Origin: Pseudomonas extremaustralis
GTDB taxonomy: Bacteria > Pseudomonadota > Gammaproteobacteria > Pseudomonadales > Pseudomonadaceae
Direction of reading: 5' to 3'
Length of the DNA stretch: 64,000 nucleotides
Assembly: GCF_900102035.1 (NCBI RefSeq)
Contig: NZ_LT629689.1
Span: 4,897,001 to 4,961,000 of the forward strand
The notes beneath the pieces were generated by a model. The model saw only the letters and a list, made by a program, of their open reading frames with translations, was not told where the DNA came from and made no database searches. Below are positions 20,359 through 30,626 of this stretch, piece by piece. Position 1 is the first letter of the stretch. Each line of letters begins with the position of its first letter. Made by a program: the position numbers and the translations under genes.

Positions 20359-21873
20359 ATGAAGCGCAAGAACATTCTTTTCATCATGGCCGATCAAATG
20401 GCCGCGCCGATGTTGCCGATCTATGGACCGTCCCCGATCAAGTTGCCGAATCTGAGCCGCCTGGCCGCACAGGGCGTGGTGTTCGACGCTGCCTACTGCA
20501 ACAGCCCGCTGTGCGCGCCGTCGCGCTTCACCCTGGTCAGCGGCCAGTTGCCGAGCAAGATCGGGGCCTACGATAACGCAGCAGATTTCCCCGCCGATGT
20601 ACCGACCTATGCCCACTACCTGCGGCGCCTCGGCTATCGCACCGCGCTGTCGGGCAAGATGCATTTCTGCGGGCCGGACCAACTGCACGGCTACGAAGAA
20701 CGCCTGACCAGTGACATCTACCCCGCCGACTATGGCTGGGCAGTGAACTGGGACGAACCGGATGTGCGTCCCACCTGGTACCACAACATGTCCTCGGTGC
20801 TGCAAGCCGGGCCGTGCGTGCGCACCAACCAGTTGGATTTCGACGAAGAGGTGGTGTTCAAGGCCCAGCAGTACCTGTTCGACCACATTCGCCAAGACGG
20901 CGACCAACCGTTCTGCCTCACCGTGTCGATGACCCATCCCCACGACCCGTACACCATTCCCAAGCCATTCTGGGATCTGTACGACGACAGCGACATCCCC
21001 TTGCCTACGACGCCGAAGCAAGAGGATCTCGACCCGCATTCCCAGCGTCTGCTCAAGGTCTATGACCTGTGGGACAAGCCGCTGCCGGTGGACAAAATCC
21101 GCGACGCGCGCCGCGCCTACTTCGGCGCTTGCAGCTATATCGACAGCAACGTCGGCAAACTCCTGCAAACCCTGCAAGATACCGGCCTGGCCGACGACAC
21201 CGTCATCATCTTCTCCGGCGACCACGGCGACATGCTCGGCGAGCGTGGCCTCTGGTACAAAATGCACTGGTTCGAAATGGCCGCCCGCGTGCCGCTGCTG
21301 GTCTGTGCGCCGGGGCAATTCGCGCCGGGCCGCGTGACCCAGGCTGTCTCCACCGCCGACCTGCTGCCGACCCTGGTGGAACTGGCCGGCGGCGAGCTCG
21401 ACCCACGCCTGCCGCTGGACGGCCGCTCGCTGGTCCCGCACTTGCAAGGGCAGGGCGGCCACGACGAAGTGTTCGGCGAGTACATGGCCGAAGGCACCCT
21501 CAGCCCGCTGATGATGATTCGCCGAGGCGCCTACAAATTCATCTACAGCGAAGACGACCCCTGCCTGCTGTTCGATGTGCACAACGACCCACGGGAACAG
21601 GAAGAACTCAGCCAGTCGCCGCCGCATCGGGCACTGTTCGACGCCTTCCTGGCGCAAGCGCGGGCCAAATGGGACATCCCGGCGATCCACCAGCAGGTGC
21701 TCGCCAGCCAACGCCGTCGTCGCCTGGTGTTCGAGGCGCTGACCCAGGGCAAGCTGAAGAGCTGGGATCACCAGCCACTGGTGGACGCCAGTCAGCAATA
21801 CATGCGCAACCATATCGACCTCGACGATCTGGAGCGCAAGGCACGTTATCCACAACCCTGCCAAGACCAATAA
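20359..21873 (+). CDS. betC: Choline-sulfatase
   Basis: Hydrolyses choline-O-sulfate to choline and sulfate, feeding glycine betaine synthesis and giving sulfur. The 504-residue type I sulfatase has the formylglycine signature Cys52-x-Pro-Ser-Arg (LCAPSR) and metal-binding ADQ early in the chain (residues 11-13), with FSGDHGDMLGERGLW in the second half. The family hallmark Trp-Tyr-His and His-Pro-His-Asp-Pro-Tyr are present. I start at the ATG at 20359 rather than 18 bases earlier because the protein then begins at the first strand. Confidence 0.95.
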   Translation: MKRKNILFIMADQMAAPMLPIYGPSPIKLPNLSRLAAQGVVFDAAYCNSPLCAPSRFTLVSGQLPSKIGAYDNAADFPADVPTYAHYLRRLGYRTALSGKMHFCGPDQLHGYEERLTSDIYPADYGWAVNWDEPDVRPTWYHNMSSVLQAGPCVRTNQLDFDEEVVFKAQQYLFDHIRQDGDQPFCLTVSMTHPHDPYTIPKPFWDLYDDSDIPLPTTPKQEDLDPHSQRLLKVYDLWDKPLPVDKIRDARRAYFGACSYIDSNVGKLLQTLQDTGLADDTVIIFSGDHGDMLGERGLWYKMHWFEMAARVPLLVCAPGQFAPGRVTQAVSTADLLPTLVELAGGELDPRLPLDGRSLVPHLQGQGGHDEVFGEYMAEGTLSPLMMIRRGAYKFIYSEDDPCLLFDVHNDPREQEELSQSPPHRALFDAFLAQARAKWDIPAIHQQVLASQRRRRLVFEALTQGKLKSWDHQPLVDASQQYMRNHIDLDDLERKARYPQPCQDQ

Positions 21874-21888
21874 ATCAGAGGGAAGGCC

Positions 21889-22803
21889 ATGCAAAAATTG
21901 ACTGTAGTGCTGGGGCTGCTGGCGTTGAGCAGCGCCCATGTGTACGCGGACGCCAGTTGCGGGACGGTGAAGATGGCCGATCCGGGCTGGAGCGACATTG
22001 CCGCCACCAATGCCATCACCGCTTTTCTGTTGAACGGCATGGGCTACAAGGTCAAGGTCGACACCCTGGCGGTGCCGATCACGTTTGGCGGGCTCAAGGA
22101 CGGTCAGGTGGACGTGTTCCTGGGTAACTGGATGCCGGCGCAGCAGGGCTTCTACGACAAGTTCGTGGCCAATGGCGAGGTGGTGCAACTGGCGAAGAAC
22201 CTCGACGGCACCGAATTCACCCTCGCCGTGCCGGATTACGTGTGGGACGCCGGCGTGCGTGACTTCAAGGACCTGAATACATTCGCCGACAAGTTCGACA
22301 AGAAAATCTACGGCATCGGCTCCGGCGCGCCGGCCAATCTCTCGTTGCAGGAGATCATCAAGAAGAACGACTTCGACCTCGGCCAATGGAAGCTGATCGA
22401 GTCCAGCGAACAGGCGATGCTCGCCGAAGTGTCGCGGGCGGTGAAGAGGCAACGTTTCGTCACCTTCCTCGGCTGGACCCCACACCCGATGAACGTGCAA
22501 CTGAACATGCATTACCTCAAGGGCGGCGAAAAGTACTTCGGCGACACCGGCAGCGTGTACACCTTGACGCGCAAGGGGTATGCACAAGCCTGCCCCAACG
22601 TCGGAAAACTGCTGACCAACCTGAGTTTCACCCAGGCGATGGAGAACAGCATCATGGCCGAGGTGGTCAATAAAAAGGTCAGCAACGCGGCGGCGGCGAA
22701 GGCGTGGATCAAGGCGAACCCGGCGGTATTGGATAAATGGCTCGACGGCGTGAAAACCGTGGATGGCCAGGATGCACTGGCGGCCGTAAAAGCCCAGCTC
22801 TAA
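21889..22803 (+). CDS. Choline-binding periplasmic protein of an ABC transporter (ChoX-like)
   Basis: A 304-residue substrate-binding protein with signal peptide (to about Tyr-Ala-Asp) of the glycine betaine/choline OpuAC fold. The mature part contains WSDIAATNAITAFLL, the FLGNWMPAQQ stretch and the aromatic-rich FLGWTPHPMNVQ typical of ChoX. It follows betC by 15 bases with GAGGGAAGG as ribosome site and is co-transcribed. The matching permease and ATPase genes are not here, so it must use a transporter encoded elsewhere. Confidence 0.92.
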   Translation: MQKLTVVLGLLALSSAHVYADASCGTVKMADPGWSDIAATNAITAFLLNGMGYKVKVDTLAVPITFGGLKDGQVDVFLGNWMPAQQGFYDKFVANGEVVQLAKNLDGTEFTLAVPDYVWDAGVRDFKDLNTFADKFDKKIYGIGSGAPANLSLQEIIKKNDFDLGQWKLIESSEQAMLAEVSRAVKRQRFVTFLGWTPHPMNVQLNMHYLKGGEKYFGDTGSVYTLTRKGYAQACPNVGKLLTNLSFTQAMENSIMAEVVNKKVSNAAAAKAWIKANPAVLDKWLDGVKTVDGQDALAAVKAQL

Positions 22804-22822
22804 CGCCGGGCACTGTACCAAT

Positions 22823-22865
22823 GTGGGAGGGGGCTCACCGCGATCGGGAGCAAGCCCCCTCCCAC
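22823..22865. repeat. Compact REP hairpin (GTGGGAGGGGGC family)
   Basis: The two arms of the family, GTGGGAGGGGGCT and AGCAAGCCCCCTCCCAC, face each other across a very short spacer, 43 bases in all, roughly half of the other copies. It lies between choX and the SulP gene and should form a tight hairpin at the betC-choX transcript end. Confidence 0.82.
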
Positions 22866-22918
22866 AAAAGCCGGTGCGTACTGATACCCTTAGCCAAACC
22901 TTTCTACCCGAGTTTGCG

Positions 22919-24487
22919 ATGCAAAGGCCCAATCGCCACACGCTCTTCCCCTTCCTTGCCTGGCTACCGCGCCAGACCCGCGCCAGCCTCGGTCGGGACG
23001 CGATGGTCGGTCTCAGTGGCGCGGTGCTGGCCTTGCCGCAGTCGATTGCCTACGCCCTCATCGCCGGTCTCCCACCGGAGTACGGCTTGTACGCTGCGAT
23101 TATTCCGGTATTGATCGCCTGCCTCTGGGGTTCGTCCTGGCACCTGATCTGCGGGCCCACGGCGGCGATTTCCATCGTGCTCTACGCCAGCGTCAGTCCT
23201 CTGGCGGTGCCGGGCTCCCAGGACTACATCACCTTGATCCTGTTGCTCACCTTCCTCGCCGGAGTGTTCCAGTGGCTGCTGGGCTTGTTGCGCTTCGGCG
23301 CCCTGGTGAATTTTGTCTCCCACTCGGTGGTGCTGGGCTTCACCCTCGGCGCTGCCGTGGTGATTGCCCTGGGGCAGTTGCCCAACCTGCTGGGGCTGGA
23401 TTTGCCAAGCCAGGCCACGGCGATCAATAGCCTGCTGGCGTTGATCGAGCATGGCGGTGAGTGGGACCACGCCTCCCTGGCCCTGGGCTTGGGCACCTTG
23501 CTGGTGGGCGTGTTGCTCAAATACCTGGCGCCCCGTTGGCCGGCGCTGCTGATCACCCTGGCCCTGGGCAGCCTGGTCGTCTGGCTGTGGCCGGCAATGT
23601 TCGGCCATGTGGCGCGGGTCAGTGCGTTTATCGGCAAACTGCCGCCGTTCAGCCCGTTGCCGATGGACCTGGACATGATCCTGCGCCTGCTGCCGAGCGC
23701 CGTGGCGGTGGGCATGCTCGGGCTGGTGACCAGCCTGTCGATCGCCCGCTCGCTGTCGATGCGCTCGCAGCAATTGCTCGACGCCAACCAGGAAGTTCGG
23801 GCCCAGGGTTTATCCAATATCGTCGGCGGATTTTTCTCCGGATACCTGTCGTCCGGTTCCTTTACCCGCTCCGGTCTCAGCTACGAAGCCGGGGCCTGTT
23901 CGCCATTGGCCGGGGTGTTTTCAGCGTTGTGGGTGGCGCTGTTCGCCCTGTTTGGCGCGGCATTGATCGCGCATATTCCGATCCCGAGCATGGCCGCGAG
24001 CATCCTCCTGATTTGCTGGGGTCTGGTGGATCATCGCGGCATTCGCGCCTTGTTCCGGGTCAGCCGCGCCGAGTTCGTGGTGATGGGCCTGACCTGCGTC
24101 GCCACTTTGCTGCTGGAATTGCAGACAGCAATTTATGCGGGCGTGCTGGTGTCGTTGTTTTTCTACCTCAAGCGCACGTCGCAACCACGGGTTCAGCAAT
24201 GGCGGGAGGGGGAAGAGGACGTGTTGTGCGTCGGTGGCTCGATTTTTTTCGGCGCCAGCTATTACCTGCAAGTACGCCTGCACAGTCTGCAGGGCAAGCG
24301 GGTGGTGATCGAGGCCCAGCAGATCAACTTTATCGACTATTCCGGGGTGGAAATGCTGCACCAGGAAGCCCGTCGCTTGAAGGGCTTGGGACGTAGCCTG
24401 ACCTTGCGCCGGGCCAGGCCCCAGGTGGTTGAGGAATTGAAGAAGCTGGAAGGGGCAGAACACTGCCCGATCCATTTCGAAGACTGA
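22919..24487 (+). CDS. SulP-family inorganic anion transporter
   Basis: A 522-residue SLC26/SulP permease with about 10-12 membrane segments and a C-terminal cytoplasmic STAS domain (about residues 415-515, with VIEAQQINFIDYSGVEMLHQEA). The signature GLPPEYGLYAAIIPVLIACLWGSS is intact. Substrate could be sulfate, bicarbonate or chloride; nearness to choline sulfatase makes sulfate attractive but this is inference. The ATG at 22919 is preferred to upstream in-frame codons lying in the REP hairpin. Stop abuts that of convergent aroE. Confidence 0.9.
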   Translation: MQRPNRHTLFPFLAWLPRQTRASLGRDAMVGLSGAVLALPQSIAYALIAGLPPEYGLYAAIIPVLIACLWGSSWHLICGPTAAISIVLYASVSPLAVPGSQDYITLILLLTFLAGVFQWLLGLLRFGALVNFVSHSVVLGFTLGAAVVIALGQLPNLLGLDLPSQATAINSLLALIEHGGEWDHASLALGLGTLLVGVLLKYLAPRWPALLITLALGSLVVWLWPAMFGHVARVSAFIGKLPPFSPLPMDLDMILRLLPSAVAVGMLGLVTSLSIARSLSMRSQQLLDANQEVRAQGLSNIVGGFFSGYLSSGSFTRSGLSYEAGACSPLAGVFSALWVALFALFGAALIAHIPIPSMAASILLICWGLVDHRGIRALFRVSRAEFVVMGLTCVATLLLELQTAIYAGVLVSLFFYLKRTSQPRVQQWREGEEDVLCVGGSIFFGASYYLQVRLHSLQGKRVVIEAQQINFIDYSGVEMLHQEARRLKGLGRSLTLRRARPQVVEELKKLEGAEHCPIHFED

Positions 24488-25308
24488 CTATTGCGCCAGC
24501 TGTCGACGCAGTTCCGCCAACACCGGCGCCGAATCCGGGCGCACACCGCGCCACAGGAAGAACGCTTCGGCCGCCTGCTCCACCAACATGCCCAGACCAT
24601 CCATCGCCACCGCAGCGCCGTGCTCGGTAGCCCAGCGGCAGAAGGCGGTCGGTTCCTTGGCGTACATCATGTCGTAGCAAAACGTCTTGCCCGGTTCGAT
24701 CAGGCTGCCGGCAATCGGCGGTACATCGTCTGACAGGCTGGCGGAGGTGGCATTGATGATCACGTCCACCGGCTCACACAGCCAGTCGAAACCACTGGCG
24801 GACACCGGGCCCAGATCGTCGAACAACTCGGCGAGCATTTCGGCCTTTTCCACCGTGCGGTTGGCGATGATCAGCGACGCTGGCCGCTCGGCCAGCAGTG
24901 GCTCCAACGCCCCCCGCACCGCGCCACCGGCGCCGAGCAACAGGATGCGTTTACCTTTCAAGTCCAGCCCGGCGTTTACCGTGAGGTCACGCACCAGCCC
25001 GGCGCCGTCGGTGTTATCGCCCAACAGGCTGCCATCGGCCAGCTTGCTCAAGGTGTTCACCGCCCCGGCGCGCTCGGCGCGGGCGGTGAGGGTGTCGGCC
25101 AGGCGGTAGGCGTCTTCCTTGAACGGCACCGTGACATTGGCGCCACGGCCTTGCTGAAAGAACTCACGGGCAAACCCGATGAAATCCTCCAGTGGCGCGA
25201 GCTGAGCGCTGTAGTCCAGTTGCTCGCCGGTCTGCTCGGCGAACATCTGGTGAATCAGCGGCGACTTGCTGTGACCGACCGGGTTGCCGAATACGACATA
25301 GCGGTCCA

Positions 25309-25309
<1 letters not shown>
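24488..25309 (-). CDS. aroE: Shikimate dehydrogenase
   Basis: NADPH-dependent reduction of 3-dehydroshikimate in the chorismate pathway. The 273-residue protein has GHSKSPLIH for shikimate binding, the catalytic Lys64 in [15 protein letters not shown] near residue 100, and the Rossmann GAGGAVRG and NRTVEKA segments. Its ATG overlaps the hemF stop by one base, so hemF and aroE form a coupled pair, as in P. aeruginosa. Confidence 0.96.
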
Positions 25310-26265
<956 letters not shown>

Positions 26266-26401
26266 CTACGCGAGGCCATTGGGCGTCGGCGGCAAATGGG
26301 CGCACAGGATACCACCGCACTCAGGTGCGCCACAGTTGACGAAGATCAAGCTTAGGAGTCCGATAGGGCGCTACGCAAATTCGAACCCAGGAGAAGTGCA
26401 A

Positions 26402-27379
26402 ATGGCCAAACGTATCCAGTTCAGTGCCCATGGTGGCCCCGAGGTGCTTGAGTATGTGGACTACACGCCGGCAGAACCTGGCCCACAGCAGGTTCGAGTG
26501 CGTAACCAAGCCATTGGCCTGAACTTCATCGAGACCTATTTCCGCAGTGGTTTATATGCGCCGCCAGCCCTGCCATCGAGCCTGGGCACCGAAGGTGCCG
26601 GCGTGGTCGACGCGGTGGGCAGCGAAGTCACTCAATTCAAGGTCGGCGATCGCGTGGCCTACGGCACTGGCCCGCTCGGCTCCTACAGCGAGCTGCATGT
26701 GCTGCCCGCCGCGAACCTGGTGCACCTGCCGGATGAAATCAGCTTCGAACAGGCCGCCGGCGCCATGCTCAAGGGCCTGACCGTGCAGTACCTGCTGCGC
26801 CAGACTTACGAGTTGAAGGGCGGCGAAACCATTCTGTTCCACGCCGCTGCCGGTGGCGTGGGCTCCCTGGCGTGCCAATGGGCCAAGGCATTGGGGGTTA
26901 AATTGATCGGTACCGTAAGCTCGCCGGAAAAAGCCGCCCAGGCCAAATCCCTCGGCGCCTGGGAAACCATCGATTACAGCAAGGAAAACGTCGCACAACG
27001 CGTGCTGGAATTGACCGACGGCAAGAAAGTCCCAGTGGTGTACGACGGTGTCGGCAAGGACACGTGGCTGACATCACTGGACAGCGCGGCGCCACGGGGG
27101 TTGGTGGTGAGTTTCGGTAACGCGTCGGGCGCAGTGGACGGCGTGAACCTGGGGATCCTGGCGGCCAAGGGCTCGCTGTACGTGACGCGCCCCACTCTGG
27201 CGACCTACACCAGCGACCCCAAGAATCTGCAGGCGATGGCCGATGATCTGTTCTCGATGATCAAGAGCGGCAAAGTGCACATTAATATCAACCAGCGCTA
27301 CTCGCTGGCGGACGCGGCCAAGGCACAGACGGAGTTGTCGGCGCGGCGCACCACCGGGTCGACCATCCTCTTGCCTTAA
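26402..27379 (+). CDS. qor: NADPH:quinone oxidoreductase, zeta-crystallin type
   Basis: A 325-residue medium-chain dehydrogenase/reductase lacking the zinc-binding cysteines of alcohol dehydrogenases. Reduces quinones, probably by one electron, in the cytoplasm. Seen: GLNFIETYFRSGLY near the N-terminus, and the Rossmann motif AAAGGVGSLACQWAKALG at about residue 149. The ATG at 26402 follows AGGAGAAGTGCAA. Confidence 0.93.
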   Translation: MAKRIQFSAHGGPEVLEYVDYTPAEPGPQQVRVRNQAIGLNFIETYFRSGLYAPPALPSSLGTEGAGVVDAVGSEVTQFKVGDRVAYGTGPLGSYSELHVLPAANLVHLPDEISFEQAAGAMLKGLTVQYLLRQTYELKGGETILFHAAAGGVGSLACQWAKALGVKLIGTVSSPEKAAQAKSLGAWETIDYSKENVAQRVLELTDGKKVPVVYDGVGKDTWLTSLDSAAPRGLVVSFGNASGAVDGVNLGILAAKGSLYVTRPTLATYTSDPKNLQAMADDLFSMIKSGKVHININQRYSLADAAKAQTELSARRTTGSTILLP

Positions 27380-27386
27380 GCCCTAC

Positions 27387-27406
27387 GGCCTTCCATCAGG
27401 AAGGCC
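27387..27406. terminator. Hairpin between convergent qor and tsaC
   Basis: Perfect eight-base stem GGCCTTCC-ATCA-GGAAGGCC. There is no T tract, so termination strength is uncertain. The loop contains the tsaC stop codon, so the hairpin overlaps the end of that gene. Confidence 0.5.
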
Positions 27407-27953
27407 GCACCACCTTGCCCGTCGCCAGATCGCGAATCAGGCTGGGGTTCTTGCGCCCGCCCAGGGCGCCTCCCAAGACCAGGTCCACCTGGCCACGGAA
27501 ATATTGCTCCACGCGAATCCGCGTACGCGCCGCCGGGCGGCCTTGCGGGTTGGCCGAGGTGGAGATCAGCGGCCCGACCAACGAGCATAAATCCCGCACC
27601 AGCGGATGATCGGTGACTCGCAACGCGACAGTGTCGTGCACGCCAGTCACCCATTCCGGCAGCAGATCCTGATGGGGCACCAGCCAGGTATTCGGCCCTG
27701 GCCAGGTGCTGGCCATGCGGTCGATCCAGTCTTGAGGGAAATCTTCGAAGAGAAAATCGAACTGGCGGATGTTGTCCGCCACCAGGATCAGGCCCTTGTC
27801 CACCGAACGGTTCTTGATGGCAAGCAAACGGTCCACCGCAGCTTCGTTCCACGGATCGCAGCCCAAACCCCACACCGCTTCGGTTGGATAGGCAATCACC
27901 GCACCAGCGCGAATTTCCCGTGCGGCTTCCAGCACACGCCACCTGTTGACCAT
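27396..27953 (-). CDS. tsaC: L-threonylcarbamoyladenylate synthase (TsaC/Sua5)
   Basis: Makes threonylcarbamoyl-AMP from threonine, bicarbonate and ATP, the first step of t6A37 tRNA modification. The 185-residue short form (TsaC) has the YrdC fold: [14 protein letters not shown], the KNRS nucleotide-binding motif and [14 protein letters not shown] near the C-terminus. Same place beside dprA as in P. aeruginosa. Confidence 0.94.
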   Translation of the reverse strand: MVNRWRVLEAAREIRAGAVIAYPTEAVWGLGCDPWNEAAVDRLLAIKNRSVDKGLILVADNIRQFDFLFEDFPQDWIDRMASTWPGPNTWLVPHQDLLPEWVTGVHDTVALRVTDHPLVRDLCSLVGPLISTSANPQGRPAARTRIRVEQYFRGQVDLVLGGALGGRKNPSLIRDLATGKVVRPS

Positions 27954-28007
27954 TGCTCACTCTCCGGACTAAAGCTCTGCGCAGTTTACCGATGTTCGTT
28001 ACAAAAC

Positions 28008-29102
28008 CTAGCAGCGCGCAAGCCAGCGCCCGTTTTCGCAGATGACCTGGCCTTCAAGCTCCAGCTCCGTCAGGCTCGCCAACACTTGGGACAAGGGCCG
28101 CCCGCTGGCTATCGCCAAGGCTTCACTGCTGTGCGGCGCCGCATGCAGCAGCGCCACCAGCGGATGAATCACCGGCATCGGCGCCGGACGTGACAACGCC
28201 TGCCAGCCGCGCAACCCCTCGAGGATGTGCTCGATGGTCTCCACCAGCATCGCGCCGTCACGGATCAATTGGTGGCAGCCCTTGGCGCCGGGGTGGTGGA
28301 TGGAGCCTGGAATCGCATAGACCTCGCGCCCTTGTTCGGCCGCCAGTTTCGCAGTGATCAACGACCCGCTGGCGATGCTGGCTTCCACCACCAACACGCC
28401 CAGGGACAGGCCGCTGATGATCCGATTGCGCCGAGGAAAATTGCCGGCCTGGGGCGCGGCATCCAGCGGGAACTCGGAAACGACCGCACTGCCCTGGGCA
28501 ATCATCGCGGCGGCGAGCTTTTTATGGCGTTGTGGATAAAAATTCTGCAGGCCGGTGCCAAGCACGCCGATTGTCTGTCCGCCCACCTCCAATGCGGCTT
28601 GATGGGCCGCGCCGTCAATGCCCAATGCCAGGCCGCTGGTGATGACAAAACCGGCACTCGCCAGACTGCGGGAAAAGGCGGCGGCGGTGTCCATGCCCGG
28701 GCGTGACGCGCGGCGGCTGCCGACCATCGCCAGTTGCGGTTTTTCCAGCAGCGCGGGGTCACCGGCGACGAACAACAGCGGCGGTGCATCGTCGATCTGG
28801 GCGAGCAGTGCGGGGTAATCCGGCTCGTCCCACATCCGCAAATGCTGGGCCGGCTGCTCCAGCCATGCCAGTGCGACGCTGGCGCCATCACGGACTTCGG
28901 GGCTGCGCCGCGCCTCTGCGCTGATGGCCGGCAAACCCAGTGAACGCCACGCACTGGCAGGCGCGCTGAGGGATTTTGAGGCGGAGCCGAAGGCTTCAAT
29001 CAGCAAGCGAAAACGCTTCGGCCCCACCTCCGGCAGCCGGTGCAAACGTAGTCTGGCCTCCAGTTCTGACGGAGAAATTTCGAAGTTTTTTGTCGGAGAC
29101 AT
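28008..29102 (-). CDS. dprA: DNA-protecting protein DprA
   Basis: Binds incoming single-stranded DNA and loads RecA during natural transformation. The 364-residue protein has an N-terminal SAM-like helical region, the Rossmann-like domain (MVGSRRASRPG near residue 130, SGLALGIDGAAHQAAL near 160, FPRRNRIISGLS near 225) and a C-terminal winged-helix domain. A complete dprA does not by itself show competence. Two exact DnaA boxes lie nearby, one inside the gene (28531) and one in its upstream gap (29128). Confidence 0.95.
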   Translation of the reverse strand: MSPTKNFEISPSELEARLRLHRLPEVGPKRFRLLIEAFGSASKSLSAPASAWRSLGLPAISAEARRSPEVRDGASVALAWLEQPAQHLRMWDEPDYPALLAQIDDAPPLLFVAGDPALLEKPQLAMVGSRRASRPGMDTAAAFSRSLASAGFVITSGLALGIDGAAHQAALEVGGQTIGVLGTGLQNFYPQRHKKLAAAMIAQGSAVVSEFPLDAAPQAGNFPRRNRIISGLSLGVLVVEASIASGSLITAKLAAEQGREVYAIPGSIHHPGAKGCHQLIRDGAMLVETIEHILEGLRGWQALSRPAPMPVIHPLVALLHAAPHSSEALAIASGRPLSQVLASLTELELEGQVICENGRWLARC

Positions 29103-29165
29103 CTGATCATCCTTGACCTGAACAAGCTGTGGATAACTCTGTTGGTAACTTATTTAGCAGCCTAT

Positions 29166-29942
29166 TTATTGCGCTTGATCGGCCGTCTCGAAACGGTCCA
29201 TCACCGCCAGCGGCCGTGAGGCACTGAGGAGCAGGGCATAGCTGAGTTTTTCATAGGTGCGGAACACCAGCAGGGTGCCGGCGGGCTCATCGGGAAGTTT
29301 GACCAGGCCGCCAGCGAGCGTGTCCCGAACGCTGGCGCCGGCTTTGATCACGGTAAGCCGCTGGCCCTCGACCAGCCCATCGCGCCGACCTTTGTTCAGC
29401 GTCACCGCGTCCAGCACGCCGATCTGCGTAACGCCCTTGGGGATGTCGATGATGTGTCCCTGGATAAAGGGCGCGGAGTCAGGTGTTTGCAGGTTCATCG
29501 GTTCAACCGGCGCTGGGCTGCGCAGCAAGCGGTCGCCGGGGCGTACTTCCTGGGTCACCCGTTGCACGACCAGGGTCGTGAGGTCGCCGGCCATCACAAA
29601 GCGTGCGGTACCGATGTCGTCGGCATTGATGCCCAACACTTCCTGGGTATCGGGGTCGGTGTAGACCTTGCCACGGCGAAAGATCCCGTAGTCTGGCTGG
29701 CTCGCGTCCAGAACGCCTCGAGCGTGGACACGCTCGCCATGGGCGCCCAATACCCGGCCTGACTCTGCCGCAACGATGTAAGGCGCGCTGTCCAGGTCCA
29801 GCGCCGTATCCAGGATGCGGTTGTGTAACAAAAAGCGTTGGATGGCCTGTTGCGTCGATTGATCCAGGCGCTGGCCGGGCGCAGGGAGCAGGGCCATGGC
29901 AAAGGGGGCCCACAGCAGCAAGACGAGTAGCGATTTCCTCAT
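29166..29942 (-). CDS. PA0020-like secreted protein lacking the LysM domain
   Basis: A 258-residue protein with a signal peptide (to about Ala18) that matches the C-terminal two thirds of the LysM proteins found between dprA and def in other pseudomonads. The usual N-terminal LysM module (a YTVVKGDTLW-type repeat binding peptidoglycan) is missing: the signal peptide runs directly into the region IQRFLLHNRILDT. The conserved downstream phrases are present, such as GINADDIGTARFV, QEVRPGDRLL, DIPKGVTQIGVLDAVTLNKG and TLLVFRTYEKLSYALLL. Function unknown. Divergent from def. Either a LysM-less lineage or an internal in-frame deletion. Confidence 0.8.
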   Translation of the reverse strand: MRKSLLVLLLWAPFAMALLPAPGQRLDQSTQQAIQRFLLHNRILDTALDLDSAPYIVAAESGRVLGAHGERVHARGVLDASQPDYGIFRRGKVYTDPDTQEVLGINADDIGTARFVMAGDLTTLVVQRVTQEVRPGDRLLRSPAPVEPMNLQTPDSAPFIQGHIIDIPKGVTQIGVLDAVTLNKGRRDGLVEGQRLTVIKAGASVRDTLAGGLVKLPDEPAGTLLVFRTYEKLSYALLLSASRPLAVMDRFETADQAQ

Positions 29943-30076
29943 GGGGTGAATCTCCTTTATTATGTGCGTTCGCGTGAAATGCATAGCCTTCGCGGCTTTT
30001 GAAGCTTTCACACCGGCCGTTTGGGTCCATCCCAACGCCGATTTGCCTTTACCTCACATGTGCAGCAATTACGCTT

Positions 30077-30583
30077 ATGGCTATTTTGAACATCCTCGAA
30101 TTCCCCGACTCGCGCCTGCGCACGATCGCCAAACCGGTGGCCGTAGTGGACGACAAGGTTCGTCAGTTGGTCGATGACATGTTTGAAACAATGTATGAAG
30201 CCCCGGGCATCGGCCTCGCCGCCACCCAGGTCAACGTGCATCAGCGCGTCGTGGTCATGGACCTGTCGGAAGATCGCAGCGAACCACGGGTGTTCATCAA
30301 CCCCGAGTTTGAACCGCTGACCGAAGAGATGGGCGAATACCAGGAAGGTTGCCTGTCGGTGCCGGAGTTCTACGAGAACGTCGAGCGCCCGCTGCGCGTG
30401 AAGATCAACGCCCTGGACCGCGACGGCAAGCCCTACGAGCTGATCGCCGAAGGCCTGCTGGCGGTGTGTATCCAGCACGAATGCGATCACCTCAACGGCA
30501 AGCTGTTTGTCGATTACCTGTCCACGCTCAAACGCGATCGGATCAAGAAAAAGCTGGAAAAAAAGCACCGCCAGCAAGCTTGA
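30077..30583 (+). CDS. def: Peptide deformylase
   Basis: Removes the formyl group from nascent N-termini. All three metal motifs are present in the 168-residue protein: GIGLAATQ (44-51), EGCLS with Cys92, and HECDH with His134 and His138 and catalytic Glu135. The ATG at 30077 matches the family N-terminus [11 protein letters not shown]; earlier in-frame codons are not conserved. A terminator separates it from fmt. Confidence 0.97.
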   Translation: MAILNILEFPDSRLRTIAKPVAVVDDKVRQLVDDMFETMYEAPGIGLAATQVNVHQRVVVMDLSEDRSEPRVFINPEFEPLTEEMGEYQEGCLSVPEFYENVERPLRVKINALDRDGKPYELIAEGLLAVCIQHECDHLNGKLFVDYLSTLKRDRIKKKLEKKHRQQA

Positions 30584-30595
30584 TGCCCCTCTTCC

Positions 30596-30626
30596 AAAGG
30601 CTTGCTGCGGCAAGCCTTTTTCTTTT
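30596..30626 (+). terminator. Intrinsic terminator between def and fmt
   Basis: Ten-base stem AAAGGCTTGC / GCAAGCCTTT with the stable TGCG loop and a T-rich tail. Only 27 bases remain to the fmt start, so fmt expression depends on read-through or on a promoter overlapping this hairpin. Confidence 0.88.

Noticed and set aside
20320..22941. Very long open frame (873 codons) on the minus strand opposite betC and choX
   Set aside because: Mirror frame caused by high third-position GC of the real genes; no ribosome site and no recognisable domains, while both plus-strand genes are well-supported families.
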